Assembly (NCBI GenBank): GCA_934462705.1
Contig: CAKSIH010000007.1
Span: 8,196-72,195, forward strand
DNA length: 64,000 nt
Reading direction: 5' to 3'
Source: an uncultured Eubacteriales bacterium
Lineage (GTDB): Bacteria; Bacillota; Clostridia; Oscillospirales; Acutalibacteraceae
This document shows, one piece after another, positions 1 to 9,057 of the stretch. The first letter of the stretch is position 1. Each line of letters starts with the position of its first letter. A model generated the notes under the pieces. It searched no databases. It worked only from the letters and a program-made list of their open reading frames with translations, and had not been told where the DNA came from. The translations under genes were made by a program, and so were the position numbers.

Positions 1-2
1 TA

Positions 3-1448
3 GGGGAAAATATAGTTGGTATACAAAAAACATTTTCAGATATTGTATCTCTGCTTAGTGTAGTAGAGCTTGGAATAAGCTTTGGAATTATTTATAAGTT
101 GTATAAGCCAATAGCAGATGAAAACTTTAAAAAAGTTGCTGTATTGCTAAACTTTTATAAAAAAGCATTTAAAATTGTTTCATGTATAATATTTGCCTTA
201 GGCTTTATTACGGCATTTTTTATACCTTTAATAGTCCCAGCTAAATATATCTCTGGTGTAGTTTCAGATTTTTGGCTTAGCAGTGTTTTTATGCTTTATG
301 TTTTTGACACTATTGCAACATATCTTTTCGGACATGAAAGGGCTATGCTTATTGCAGATCAAAAAAATTATGTTGTAAATATTTGTAGAACAGGTTGCCA
401 ATTATTAATGTTTATTTTACAAATAGCTGTAATTTATATATTTAAATCTTTTTCTTTATATGTTGTTGTTAAGCTAAGCTTTACGGTACTTGAAAGTTTG
501 ATTATTCATTTTCAATATAAAAGAAGGTACTCTTATATTGATTTAAAAACAAGCGATAAATTATCCGATTGGGAAAAGACGGATTTATTTAAAAATTTGG
601 GGGCTTTGTTTTATCATAAAGTAGGTTATCAAAGTTTAACATCATTTTCCACTGTAATAATGACAAATAAATTAGGAGAAGCTGTTACAGGTATGTATTA
701 TCCATATACGGTAATTACGAGTGGGCTAATGAGAGTAACAGACCAAATTTTTAGTTCAATTTTATCAAGCTTTGGCAATTTACTTGCAAAAGCCACTAAA
801 GTTGAAGTTTTTAATGTTTATAAGAAAATATATTTTTTAAATCATCTTATATTTTCCTTTTTTTCAGTTTCTCTTTTTTGTCTACTCGTACCGTTTATAT
901 CACTTTGGATGGGTGGCTCATATATACTGCCAACAAATACAATTTTATTAATTACTTTAAACTTATATGTTTTAGGTATGAGGCAGTCAATAACCATGGT
1001 AAAAAACAGTGCAGGTTTATATAGACCAGATAGGTATTTTGCACTTTTAGAATCATTAATAAACATTGTTTTAGCATTTTTTTTGGTTCAAAAATTAGGT
1101 TTAAATGGGATTCTGTGGGCAAATTTAATAAGTTCTATTTTAATACCTTTTTGGACTCAGCCTTATATAGTCTATACTAATGTTTTTAATAAGTCGGTCC
1201 TTTCATATTATAAAAAGTATGCAATTTATTTTTTTATTACAGTTATAAGTGGGTTTATTACATTTTACTGCTGCTCGTTTTTTGTATATTCAGGATTTAT
1301 AAAAGTTCTTATTAATGCAATTATATGTGTGATTATTCCTAACACGATAAATATAATAATTTTTTATAGAAGTGAGGAATTTAAATATTTAGTAAAGATT
1401 GTGAAGTCTATTGTAAGTAATATTACACGCAAAAAAGAAGCTCAGTAA
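3..1448 (+). CDS. Polysaccharide flippase (Wzx-like), 5' end missing
   Basis: The reading frame is open to the left edge, so the gene starts upstream of the window. Residues decoded before the first possible start (SLLSVVELGISFGIIYKLYKP) match the N-terminal part of O-antigen/teichoic-acid flippases of the MOP superfamily. About ten to twelve hydrophobic segments run through the product, which ends in a basic tail (ITRKKEAQ). The family moves lipid-linked sugar repeat units across the cytoplasmic membrane. The substrate cannot be read from the sequence and no glycosyltransferase is visible because the rest of the locus is outside the window. The stop codon lies inside the terminator stem, so this is the last gene of its transcript. 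Confidence 0.8.
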   Translation, partial: GENIVGIQKTFSDIVSLLSVVELGISFGIIYKLYKPIADENFKKVAVLLNFYKKAFKIVSCIIFALGFITAFFIPLIVPAKYISGVVSDFWLSSVFMLYVFDTIATYLFGHERAMLIADQKNYVVNICRTGCQLLMFILQIAVIYIFKSFSLYVVVKLSFTVLESLIIHFQYKRRYSYIDLKTSDKLSDWEKTDLFKNLGALFYHKVGYQSLTSFSTVIMTNKLGEAVTGMYYPYTVITSGLMRVTDQIFSSILSSFGNLLAKATKVEVFNVYKKIYFLNHLIFSFFSVSLFCLLVPFISLWMGGSYILPTNTILLITLNLYVLGMRQSITMVKNSAGLYRPDRYFALLESLINIVLAFFLVQKLGLNGILWANLISSILIPFWTQPYIVYTNVFNKSVLSYYKKYAIYFFITVISGFITFYCCSFFVYSGFIKVLINAIICVIIPNTINIIIFYRSEEFKYLVKIVKSIVSNITRKKEAQ

Positions 1449-1466
1449 AGTACTGAGCTTCTTTTT
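1436..1466 (+). terminator. Intrinsic terminator of the flippase gene
   Basis: A perfect 12-bp stem (1436-1447 with 1451-1462) has a 3-nt loop and is followed by a run of T. The stop codon of the flippase is inside the left arm. Confidence 0.9.
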
Positions 1467-1546
1467 ATAAAGCCTTGTGTTATGTATTTTTATCATGTAG
1501 TATAATTCCAATTAATTGCAGTTAAAATATTTAAATAAAAAAAGTA

Positions 1547-1577
1547 TTGACTCTGACATAATGTCATAGTTTATTAT
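1547..1577 (+). promoter_or_regulatory. MerR-type promoter with operator dyad in a 19-bp spacer
   Basis: A -35 box TTGACT (1547-1552) and a -10 box TATTAT (1572-1577) are 19 bp apart, two more than the usual 17. The spacer holds the perfect dyad TGACATAATGTCA (1554-1566), which extends with one mismatch pair to 1550-1570. Overlong spacers with a centred dyad are the hallmark of promoters activated by MerR-family proteins, which untwist the DNA. The MerR gene directly downstream is therefore probably autoregulated. The assignment is by geometry. Confidence 0.8.
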
Positions 1578-1677
1578 ATCAATATAGCCAAAGATCCTTA
1601 ATTCCAAATTTATGCCGGCTAGGTTTTATCTAGGGTTAATGGCTTAAAATAAAAATCTATCGAAAGTGAGGTAATTT

Positions 1678-2409
1678 ATGAAAACAGTAAAGCAGGTCTC
1701 AGATTTGACAGGACTTAGTGTTCGTATGCTTCATTATTACGATAAAATAGGTTTATTTAAACCAAGTAAAGTCTCTGAATCTGGTTATAGATTGTATAGT
1801 GATGAAGACTTAAAAATTTTACAACAAATTCTATTTTTTAAAGAACTTGACTTTCCTTTAAAAGAAATAAAGAGCATCATAGAAAACCCATCATTTGATA
1901 GAAAAAAAGCATTAATAAATCACAGGGACTTATTAGTTTTAAAGAGGAATCGATTAAATAGATTAATAAAGTTTATTAACAAAGAATTGAAAGGAGAAAA
2001 CAGTATGAGTTTCAAAGAATTCGACAATTTTGAATTTAAGAATATGCAGAAAAAGTATGCAGAAGAGGTGAAAAAGTTGTACTGTAATACAGATGAGTAT
2101 TCACAGTATCAACAAAAAACCGCACAATATGGTGAAGGTGATTGGGACAAAATAGGCCAAACAATAAATGGTATCTTCAAGCATTTTGCTAGTGTAATGG
2201 ATACGGGAGCCGATTCTCAGGAATCTCAAAATCTTGTAAAGGAATGGAAAGACTTTATAACGAAAAATTTTTATGAATGTGATAACGATACGTTAAAAAG
2301 TCTTGGAGAAATGTATGTGAAAGATGAACGCTTTAGCTCAAATATTGATAAGCACGCTCCAGGTTTATCTAAATTTATAAATAAATCAATTAATTTTTAT
2401 TGTAGGTAG
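1678..2409 (+). CDS. MerR family regulator with TipAS effector domain (Mta/TipA type)
   Basis: Residues 1-70 are a winged helix-turn-helix of the MerR family (KTVKQVSDLTGLSVRMLHYYD), followed by a helical dimerisation segment to about residue 110. The remainder matches the TipAS-type domain, which in TipA and Mta binds hydrophobic peptide or drug ligands. The 243-residue length fits this class. The start follows a GTGAGG ribosome-binding site. The gene is monocistronic, between an upstream MerR-type operator and a downstream terminator, which suggests an autoregulated sensor. No efflux pump is adjacent, so other targets must lie elsewhere. Ligand unknown. Confidence 0.85.
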   Translation: MKTVKQVSDLTGLSVRMLHYYDKIGLFKPSKVSESGYRLYSDEDLKILQQILFFKELDFPLKEIKSIIENPSFDRKKALINHRDLLVLKRNRLNRLIKFINKELKGENSMSFKEFDNFEFKNMQKKYAEEVKKLYCNTDEYSQYQQKTAQYGEGDWDKIGQTINGIFKHFASVMDTGADSQESQNLVKEWKDFITKNFYECDNDTLKSLGEMYVKDERFSSNIDKHAPGLSKFINKSINFYCR

Positions 2410-2410
2410 T

Positions 2411-2447
2411 AAAAATACCATTGAGAACTAACTCGATGGTATTTTTT
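2411..2447. terminator. Bidirectional terminator between merR-type gene and AGCS gene
   Basis: Arms 2411-2425 and 2432-2446 pair with one mismatch around a 6-nt loop. A-rich and T-rich flanks allow termination from both convergent genes. Confidence 0.85.
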
Positions 2448-2541
2448 ATGTTTCATACGTATTTTAGGCTGTTAATATTTTTTACTCCGCATTTATCAAT
2501 TTTTTTACAGACAATATCAAGTAACTTTATACCTATGACCA

Positions 2542-3948
2542 TTATTGTAAGTAAGGTTTTGGCTTAGTTACAGCAGCTTTAGTTTTATTTTTAGTAGATG
2601 CAAAATACTTAGACTTTGTGGAGTTTATTACTTCCTTTGAAAGAAATACAACTGCAACTAAATTTGGAATTGCCATTAAGGCATTAAACGTGTCGGATAT
2701 ACTCCAAACTAAGTTCAGTTCCATGACAGCTCCAAATAGAATTACGATAAGATAAACAGATCTGTAAATTACTATATTATTTTTTGATGAAATATATTCA
2801 ACACTTCTTTCTCCGTAAAAGGCCCAGCTTATGAGCGTTGCAAAGGCAAACATTACAATGGATAAGGAAACAAATATTTCGCCGAAGTTGCCAAACACGC
2901 AACTAAATGCAGATACGCTCATCATAGCGCCGTCTTGAATTTGAGTATGTACGCCAGTGGTTAATATACAAAGTGCAGTTATGCTGCATACTACGATTGT
3001 GTCAACAAAAACTTGAAATATACCCCACATTCCTTGAACAATAGGGTCATCAGTATTGGCAGAGGCATGGACCATTGGAGAGCTACCTAGACCTGCTTCG
3101 TTAGAAAAAAAACCTCTAGCAATGCCATACTTAATAGCATCCTTAGCCAAATACCCAGCACTTCCTGCACACACTGAATTTATTCCAAAAGCTCCTTTAA
3201 ATATTTCTGATAAAGCATAAGGTATTTTTTCATGGTTAAAAATTATAACAACTAGGCCCCCTACTACATAAAAAATAGCCATGAATGGAACAATTTTAGA
3301 GGTGACGCTTGCAATTCTGTTTAGCCCACCAAAGATAACAGCCCCAACAATAACTGCAACTATTACCCCTGTTAATATTGGTGGAACATTAAAATATGTT
3401 TGCATGGAAACAGCAATTGCGTTAATTTGAGTCATATTTCCTATTCCAAATGATGCAAAAATACACATAATAGAAAAAATAATTGCAAGCCATTTACACT
3501 TCAATCCTTTTTCTATGTAATACATGGGTCCACCAACAAATTCTCCGTTTGAGGATTGTTTTCTATATTTTACGCCTAATATGTTTTCGGCGAAAATAGT
3601 CATCATACCTAAAATGGACGCAACCCACATCCAAAAGATAGCTCCGGGTCCCCCAAGGGCTATTGCGGTTGCAACCCCAACTACATTACCAGTGCCTATA
3701 GCACCTGCGAGAACTGTCATGGCAGCTTCGAATGGGGAAATTCCATTTTTACTTTTGTTATGGCTTTTACTAAATAGAGAACCTACCGTTTTTTGAAGCC
3801 ATAGTTTTATTTTTGTTACTTGGAAAAATTTTAATTTTACACTAAAATACAAACCTATTATTATAAAAAATGCTAACATAGGTGATCCCCAGACTATTGA
3901 ATTTATAATATTATTAGCTTTTTCTATGTAATATAAAATTTCTGTCAT
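2542..3948 (-). CDS. Alanine/glycine:cation symporter (AGCS family)
   Basis: This is a multi-spanning membrane protein with the family signature GPGAIFWMWVASILGM and the conserved segments AGAIGTGNVVGVATA and VGGPMYYIE. Members take up alanine or glycine with sodium or protons. The frame extends to an ATG at 3954, but GGAG lies only 2 nt before that codon and 8 nt before the ATG at 3948, so the start at 3948 is preferred (468 residues). The gene is monocistronic and convergent with the MerR gene. No riboswitch was recognised in its leader. The exact amino acid carried is not visible. Confidence 0.9.
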   Translation of the reverse strand: MTEILYYIEKANNIINSIVWGSPMLAFFIIIGLYFSVKLKFFQVTKIKLWLQKTVGSLFSKSHNKSKNGISPFEAAMTVLAGAIGTGNVVGVATAIALGGPGAIFWMWVASILGMMTIFAENILGVKYRKQSSNGEFVGGPMYYIEKGLKCKWLAIIFSIMCIFASFGIGNMTQINAIAVSMQTYFNVPPILTGVIVAVIVGAVIFGGLNRIASVTSKIVPFMAIFYVVGGLVVIIFNHEKIPYALSEIFKGAFGINSVCAGSAGYLAKDAIKYGIARGFFSNEAGLGSSPMVHASANTDDPIVQGMWGIFQVFVDTIVVCSITALCILTTGVHTQIQDGAMMSVSAFSCVFGNFGEIFVSLSIVMFAFATLISWAFYGERSVEYISSKNNIVIYRSVYLIVILFGAVMELNLVWSISDTFNALMAIPNLVAVVFLSKEVINSTKSKYFASTKNKTKAAVTKPKPYLQ

Positions 3949-4123
3949 TTTCATCGCTCCATATAGATTGAATTTATTTAATATTTATGCATTTGTAGAA
4001 AGTTTATATCAGAAATATCATTTTATTTTAAAAAGTTAAAGTTATAAAGGATATGAAGTGTGAATAAAGATAACAGGACGAGAATATAGTTTAGTATAGA
4101 AACAAAAAAGGGGAGATTGAATT

Positions 4124-5665
4124 ATGGACTACAGTGTCAAAAAAGAGGAGATATCTATTAATGAATCCATTTTTGAGGGATGCTCTGAACAGCCGGTAGA
4201 TTTAGACTTTAGCTTACCGGATTATTGTCCGGATATACAAAAAATTTTAAAGTGCCAAATTGATCCAAGAATTACAGGAAGAAATATATCGGGGGATAGG
4301 CTTGAGGTAGAGGGGATAGCAATAATAAATTTAATTTATCTTGATGCGGAAAAATTAACAGTACATTGTTGTGAACATACTAGCCCGTATTCAGCTTCAT
4401 TTAATTTAAAAACAACACCTCAAGATGCCATAATATTTACAAAAACTAAGGTAGAGTATGTAAATTGCAGAGCAGTAAGTCAAAGAAGACTTGACATACA
4501 TGGTGCTTTTTCTGTTTGTGCTAAAGTAAGTTGCAGAATTGCAGATGAAATAGTCTGTGGGATTTCTGGTGATGGAATAGAAGAAAAAAAGAAAAATATT
4601 AGTGCTAGCAGTATAATCGGTTTGGGTCAACAGCAGTTTAGTATAAACGAAGTGGTTGCTCACGGAAGTTCAGTGCCAGATGTAGAAGCATTGATAAGAA
4701 GTTCGGTTTCTGTTGTTCTGAATGATTATAAAACAGTTACAAATAAGATTATTATAAATGCAGAAGTCATTTTAAATATGCTTTATATAAACAACATTGA
4801 AACTGGTGAAACAGAAAAAAGACAGTATACTATTCCTATAAGCCAGATAGTGGATATAGAGGGCATAACTGATGACTGTGAGCCGGACATAAAGATAGAT
4901 GTATTGAATCATGACATTAATTTGCGTAATGACATGGAAGATGAAGACTTACTTTCTTTAGAAGCTAAACTTGTAATTTCAGCTGTAGCATATAAAAATA
5001 AGGAGGTAGAAGTGTTAAATGATGTGTACTCAATAGATTATGAAGTGGAACCACAATATGAAACTAAAAAAATTGTTAATCTTTTTGATTATATAAACAA
5101 TACATACACAGATAAAAATATTGTGGAACTTTCTGATAATGGGGTATCAGAAATAATTGATGTTTGGAATGAAATGATAAGTGTGAATTCACAGGTAAAT
5201 GAAGGTAAAATAGTATTTAAAGGAAAGCTCAACGTATGTGTATTGGCAATGGATAGTGAGGGAGTGCCTTTTTATTCAGAGCGGGTGATAAATTTTGAAC
5301 ATGATTATGACTGGGATAATAAACCTGAGAATATACAATGTGATGAAAACATATCTTTAATAACCTTAAATTATAATAATAATGGCACCGGAAGCATAGA
5401 AGTAAAAACAGAAATAAAGGTTGAAACATTTGTATATGTAGAAGAGGCATTTAAATCAATTGTAGATATATCAATTGATGAAGAAAACCCAAGGGAAAAA
5501 GGGACAAATGAGGCCTTGACGATATATTACGCAGAAAAGGGAGAGAGCCTATGGGAAATAGCAAGGATGTATAGAACTTCTGTTAGTTCTATAAAGGAAG
5601 AAAATGATTTAGAAGAAGAGGTGCTTGAAAATAGAAAAATGATTTTAATTCCGTATGTAAATTAA
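4124..5665 (+). CDS. sipL: SipL-like spore morphogenesis protein (DUF3794 domains plus LysM)
   Basis: The 513-residue product carries DUF3794-type repeats over most of its length and a C-terminal LysM domain (about residues 467-512, starting at YYAEKGESLWEIARMY). This architecture and length match SipL of clostridia, which binds SpoIVA and is needed to encase the forespore in coat, replacing the role of SpoVID in Bacillus. It lies 41 nt upstream of spoIVA, so the two partners are probably co-transcribed. GGGGAGA precedes the ATG. No terminator separates the pair. The functional call rests on architecture plus context. Confidence 0.85.
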   Translation: MDYSVKKEEISINESIFEGCSEQPVDLDFSLPDYCPDIQKILKCQIDPRITGRNISGDRLEVEGIAIINLIYLDAEKLTVHCCEHTSPYSASFNLKTTPQDAIIFTKTKVEYVNCRAVSQRRLDIHGAFSVCAKVSCRIADEIVCGISGDGIEEKKKNISASSIIGLGQQQFSINEVVAHGSSVPDVEALIRSSVSVVLNDYKTVTNKIIINAEVILNMLYINNIETGETEKRQYTIPISQIVDIEGITDDCEPDIKIDVLNHDINLRNDMEDEDLLSLEAKLVISAVAYKNKEVEVLNDVYSIDYEVEPQYETKKIVNLFDYINNTYTDKNIVELSDNGVSEIIDVWNEMISVNSQVNEGKIVFKGKLNVCVLAMDSEGVPFYSERVINFEHDYDWDNKPENIQCDENISLITLNYNNNGTGSIEVKTEIKVETFVYVEEAFKSIVDISIDEENPREKGTNEALTIYYAEKGESLWEIARMYRTSVSSIKEENDLEEEVLENRKMILIPYVN

Positions 5666-5706
5666 GCATTAGTTAAGTAAATTTTAAAAATGAAGGAGGA
5701 GCACTC

Positions 5707-7185
5707 TTGGAAGAACGAAATATATATAAGGATATATCCCAAAGGACAAATGGGGATATATATATAGGTGTAGTTGGGCCAGTAAGGACAGGAAAATCAA
5801 CATTTATAAAAAGATTTATGAATACTCTTGTTATACCTAATATGGGAAGCAATTTTCAAAAAGATAGAGCAATAGATGAAATGCCACAATCATCATCAGG
5901 ACGAACTATAATGACTACAGAACCAAAGTTTATACCGGAACAAGCAGTAGAGGTAAATATTGATGATACCGCAAAATTTAGAGTAAGAATGATAGATTGT
6001 GTAGGCTATATAGTGCCGAGTGCTCTAGGCTACATAGAAGACAGTCAACCAAGAATGGTTATGACACCATGGTTTGAAGAACCAATACCATTTAATATGG
6101 CTGCTGAATTAGGGACAAAAAAGGTTATAACTGATCATTCAACAATAGGTCTTGTAGTTACAACTGATGGTAGCATAAGTGATATTCCGAGGGATGAATA
6201 TGAAGAAGCTGAAGAAAGAGTAGTGGAAGAGTTAAAAGCTATTAATAAGCCATTTATAGTTTTGATGAATAGTATTTATCCCCAAACAAACGAGACAATT
6301 GAGTTATGCAAGAAAAAAAGTGCCAATTATGGTGTTCCAGTAGTTCCTGTAAACTGCCTGGAACTTACTGAAAATGAAATAAAACGTATACTAGCACAAG
6401 TTTTATTTGAATTCCCAGTTAAGGAAATAAAAATTGACATGCCTAAATGGCTTGTATCTTTGGAAAGGGATCATTGGCTTAGAGATTCCGTATATTCATC
6501 TATTAAAAATTCTGCGCAAAAAATTAATAAAATTCGCGAGTTGAATGAAACAGTTAGTGGAATATCAACATGTGATCACATTAATGATGTAAGAATAGAG
6601 TCTATAGATTTAGGTCTAGGGGATGCAAAAATTAACATAGATCTCTTGCCAAATTTATTTTACAAAATAGTCTGTGAAAAAACTGGATTTCAAATAGAAG
6701 ACGAAGGTGGTCTTTTAGATTGTTTAACTGAATTATCTTCTGTAAAGGAACAATATAGTAAAATTAGCCAGGCATACGAAGACGTTCTAGAAACAGGGTA
6801 TGGAATAGTAATGCCATCCACAGAGGAGCTTACATTAGAAGAACCTGAAATAATAAAGCAGGGAGGAAAGTATGGCATAAGGTTAAAAGCAGCAGCACCG
6901 TCTGTGCATATGATGAAAACACAAATAACTACTGAGGTAACACCAATTGTAGGGTCTGAACAACAATCAGAAGAGCTGGTGAATTATTTACTTAAAGAAT
7001 TTGAGGAAAATCCTGCTAAAATTTGGGAATCGAATATTTTTGGAAAATCACTTTATGAATTGGTAAATGAGGGGCTTCATAATAAGCTTTACAGAATGCC
7101 AAACGATGCAAGGATCAAAGTTAAAGAGACTATAGAGAAAATAATAAATGAAGGTTGTAATGGTCTAATTTGCATTATACTTTAA
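5707..7185 (+). CDS. spoIVA: SpoIVA, spore coat basement-layer ATPase
   Basis: The product is 492 residues, the length of Bacillus subtilis SpoIVA. It begins MEERNIYKDISQRTNGDIYI and has a P-loop GPVRTGKST near residues 24-32. SpoIVA is made in the mother cell, hydrolyses ATP to polymerise on the forespore outer membrane and recruits the coat. The C-terminal end (NGLICIIL) keeps the hydrophobic tail used for membrane anchoring. It starts with TTG behind a strong GGAGGAG site. It follows sipL, its binding partner in clostridia, and ends in a terminator. Confidence 0.95.
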   Translation: MEERNIYKDISQRTNGDIYIGVVGPVRTGKSTFIKRFMNTLVIPNMGSNFQKDRAIDEMPQSSSGRTIMTTEPKFIPEQAVEVNIDDTAKFRVRMIDCVGYIVPSALGYIEDSQPRMVMTPWFEEPIPFNMAAELGTKKVITDHSTIGLVVTTDGSISDIPRDEYEEAEERVVEELKAINKPFIVLMNSIYPQTNETIELCKKKSANYGVPVVPVNCLELTENEIKRILAQVLFEFPVKEIKIDMPKWLVSLERDHWLRDSVYSSIKNSAQKINKIRELNETVSGISTCDHINDVRIESIDLGLGDAKINIDLLPNLFYKIVCEKTGFQIEDEGGLLDCLTELSSVKEQYSKISQAYEDVLETGYGIVMPSTEELTLEEPEIIKQGGKYGIRLKAAAPSVHMMKTQITTEVTPIVGSEQQSEELVNYLLKEFEENPAKIWESNIFGKSLYELVNEGLHNKLYRMPNDARIKVKETIEKIINEGCNGLICIIL

Positions 7186-7201
7186 CAGTTATTAAAATAT
7201 A

Positions 7202-7254
7202 AAGAATCGCAGTCAAGCTGAAATTTTTATTTTAGATGTTGGCTGCGGTCTTTT
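7202..7254 (+). terminator. Terminator of sipL-spoIVA
   Basis: CGCAGTCAA (7208-7216) pairs with TTGGCTGCG (7239-7247) including a G-T pair, and further flanking bases pair before TTTT. Confidence 0.75.
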
Positions 7255-7315
7255 AATATTAATTTTGCTTTATAAAATATTGGTTTTAGTATATAATAAA
7301 GTGGGGTGATTAAAT

Positions 7316-8296
7316 ATGAAAAAAATAGCTTTTTTTGATGCTAAGCCATATGACAAAATATGGTTTGAAAAATTAAATAAGGATTATAACTTTAATATTT
7401 TATATTTTGAGAATAAATTAAATGAAAATACGGCTATACTGGCAAAAGAATGCGATGCGGTAATTGCGTTTGTAAATGACGAAATTAATAAAGGGACCAT
7501 AGATGAACTATATAAACATGGTATAAAAATACTTGCGATGAGAAGTGCAGGATACAACAATGTAGATATGAAGGCAGCAAGAGGCAAAGTTAAAGTTGTA
7601 AGAGTTCCGGATTACTCACCACATGCTGTTGCAGAGCACACAATGGCATTATTATTATCTATAAATAGAAAGATTCATAGGGCATATAGCAGAACAAGAG
7701 ATAGAAATTTTAGCATTAATGGGCTAATTGGCTATGATTTATATGGAAAAACAATAGGAGTTATAGGTACAGGAAAGATAGGGAAGGCATTTATAGAAAT
7801 ATGTAAGGGCTTTGGGTTAAACATATTGGCATATGATTTATATCCGTCAGATGGATTAGGTGTAGAATATGTTACTCTTGGCGAGCTTTTTGAAAAGTCA
7901 GATATCATATCTTTACACTGCCCTCTTACGAAGGATACTTATCATATTATAGATAATAAATCAATAGATCTTATGAAGAGAGGTGTTTATATTATTAACA
8001 CATCAAGGGGTGCACTTATAGATACTGAAGTGTTGCTTGATGCTTTAAAGTCCGGAAAAGTAGGAGCAGCAGCACTTGATGTTTACGAGGAGGAGTCAGA
8101 CTTCTTCTTTGAGGATTTTTCTAATTCAATAATAAACGATGATACTTTAACAGTTCTTACATCGCTTCCCAATGTTTTAATAACTTCTCATCAAGCTTTT
8201 TTTACGAATGAGGCACTTGAGAAAATAGCTCATATTACGCTGGAAAACTTAAAAAGCTTTTTTGATGGTAAATCGCTTAAAAATGAAGTAAAATAA
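7316..8296 (+). CDS. ldhA: D-lactate dehydrogenase (fermentative, LdhA type)
   Basis: This 326-residue D-2-hydroxyacid dehydrogenase reduces pyruvate to D-lactate with NADH. It is very close to the LdhA subgroup throughout: MRSAGYNNVD, RVPDYSPHAVAEHTMAL, the Rossmann loop GVIGTGKIGKAF, the catalytic-region NTSRGALID and the His-containing SHQAFFTNEAL. GGGGTGAT precedes the ATG. It stands alone between the spoIVA terminator and a small membrane gene. It implies mixed-acid type fermentation with D-lactate as an end product. Confidence 0.9.
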   Translation: MKKIAFFDAKPYDKIWFEKLNKDYNFNILYFENKLNENTAILAKECDAVIAFVNDEINKGTIDELYKHGIKILAMRSAGYNNVDMKAARGKVKVVRVPDYSPHAVAEHTMALLLSINRKIHRAYSRTRDRNFSINGLIGYDLYGKTIGVIGTGKIGKAFIEICKGFGLNILAYDLYPSDGLGVEYVTLGELFEKSDIISLHCPLTKDTYHIIDNKSIDLMKRGVYIINTSRGALIDTEVLLDALKSGKVGAAALDVYEEESDFFFEDFSNSIINDDTLTVLTSLPNVLITSHQAFFTNEALEKIAHITLENLKSFFDGKSLKNEVK

Positions 8297-8350
8297 TTAA
8301 TGTTTAGAATATTAATTTCACCAAAGGAAAGAATATACTTGGTGATTTAA

Positions 8351-8764
8351 ATGGGAAATGTTAAAGAAAATTTTATTATTTTTAATTTAAGTGGATTTTG
8401 CTATATATGCATAGAAATGGCCTGGAGGGGTTATAGTCATTGGACAATGTTTTTTACAGGAGGAATTTGTTTTTTAATTTTAGTTAGGTTTCTTCAAATC
8501 ATAGAAAATAGAAGTTTGATTGAAAAATGTGTGTTTAGCGCATTGATAATAACTATAGTCGAATTTTTAGTTGGATGTATAGTTAATATTTTATTTAAAA
8601 TGGATGTATGGGATTATTCTAAAATGCCTTTTAATATTTTAGGACAAGTTTGTTTGCTTTATTCGGTTTTATGGGGGATATTATCTGTTCCAATTGTCTA
8701 TTTAACAAAAGGAAAAGGGTCAAAATCGAGTTTTAAAAGCTTAAAGGAAAACACTAGTAAATAA
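8351..8764 (+). CDS. Small membrane protein, putative ABC transporter permease family (PF06541)
   Basis: The 137-residue product has four predicted membrane segments and the motif GQVCLLYSVLWGILS, typical of the small integral proteins labelled putative ABC-transporter permease (CmpB type). No ATPase or binding protein is adjacent, so the transporter label is weak. It lies 54 nt after ldhA and ends at a terminator. The function is unknown. Confidence 0.65.
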   Translation: MGNVKENFIIFNLSGFCYICIEMAWRGYSHWTMFFTGGICFLILVRFLQIIENRSLIEKCVFSALIITIVEFLVGCIVNILFKMDVWDYSKMPFNILGQVCLLYSVLWGILSVPIVYLTKGKGSKSSFKSLKENTSK

Positions 8765-8770
8765 AATAAA

Positions 8771-8803
8771 GGGGTTCACAAAAATTGAATGTGAATCCCT
8801 CAT
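8771..8803. terminator. Terminator between convergent genes
   Basis: GGGGTTCACA (8771-8780) pairs with TGTGAATCCC (8790-8799) through one G-T pair, followed by a T-rich stretch. Confidence 0.75.
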
Positions 8804-8826
8804 TTTGTTTACAGGTTAAATTAAAA

Positions 8827-9009
8827 CTAGAAGTAAGACTTAATTTCATCTACATATTCTTCCATTTCTTTTTTTGACTGTATAGTATGAGTATGGTTTA
8901 TTATTTTTTGTTGTTCATCAGGAGAAAGTGATGAAAAATAGTTTAAGGAATCAACATTTTGAGCCAATGCCATGCTTAGTCCCATTGGTATATTTGGTGT
9001 GTTGCTAAT
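8827..9009 (-). CDS. Small conserved-type protein, probable ATT start
   Basis: The 60-residue product reads SNTPNIPMGLSMALAQN after the first codon and then carries acidic helices ending in EEYVDEIKSYF. It resembles a family of short clostridial proteins of unknown function, by my recollection. No ATG, GTG or TTG sits at a usable distance from a ribosome-binding site: the GTG codons at 9027 and 9021 are part of the GGAGGTG site itself. The codon 9 nt behind that site is ATT (9009-9007), which is the likely start and lies inside a hairpin stem. Alternative starts are the internal ATG at 8985 or the GTG at 9027. It follows the amidase gene on the same strand. Confidence 0.55.
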   Translation of the reverse strand: MSNTPNIPMGLSMALAQNVDSLNYFSSLSPDEQQKIINHTHTIQSKKEMEEYVDEIKSYF

Positions 9010-9049
9010 CGTAAATATCACCTCCACACATATTATCTACGATTAGCAA
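9002..9049 (-). promoter_or_regulatory. Hairpin with ribosome-binding site in loop and start codon in stem
   Basis: TTGCTAATCGTA (9002-9013) and TACGATTAGCAA (9038-9049) are perfect 12-bp inverted repeats with a 24-nt loop. On the minus-strand RNA the loop exposes GGAGGTG and the 3' arm contains the inferred ATT start codon of the small gene. The 5' arm begins 8 nt after the stop codon of the upstream amidase gene, so a terminating ribosome could open the stem. There is no T-run, so it is not a terminator. Confidence 0.7.
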
Positions 9050-9057
9050 TTTCATAT

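Noticed and set aside
3955..4123. Glycine or other riboswitch upstream of the AGCS symporter
   Set aside because: No conserved aptamer core or paired elements could be found on the minus strand.
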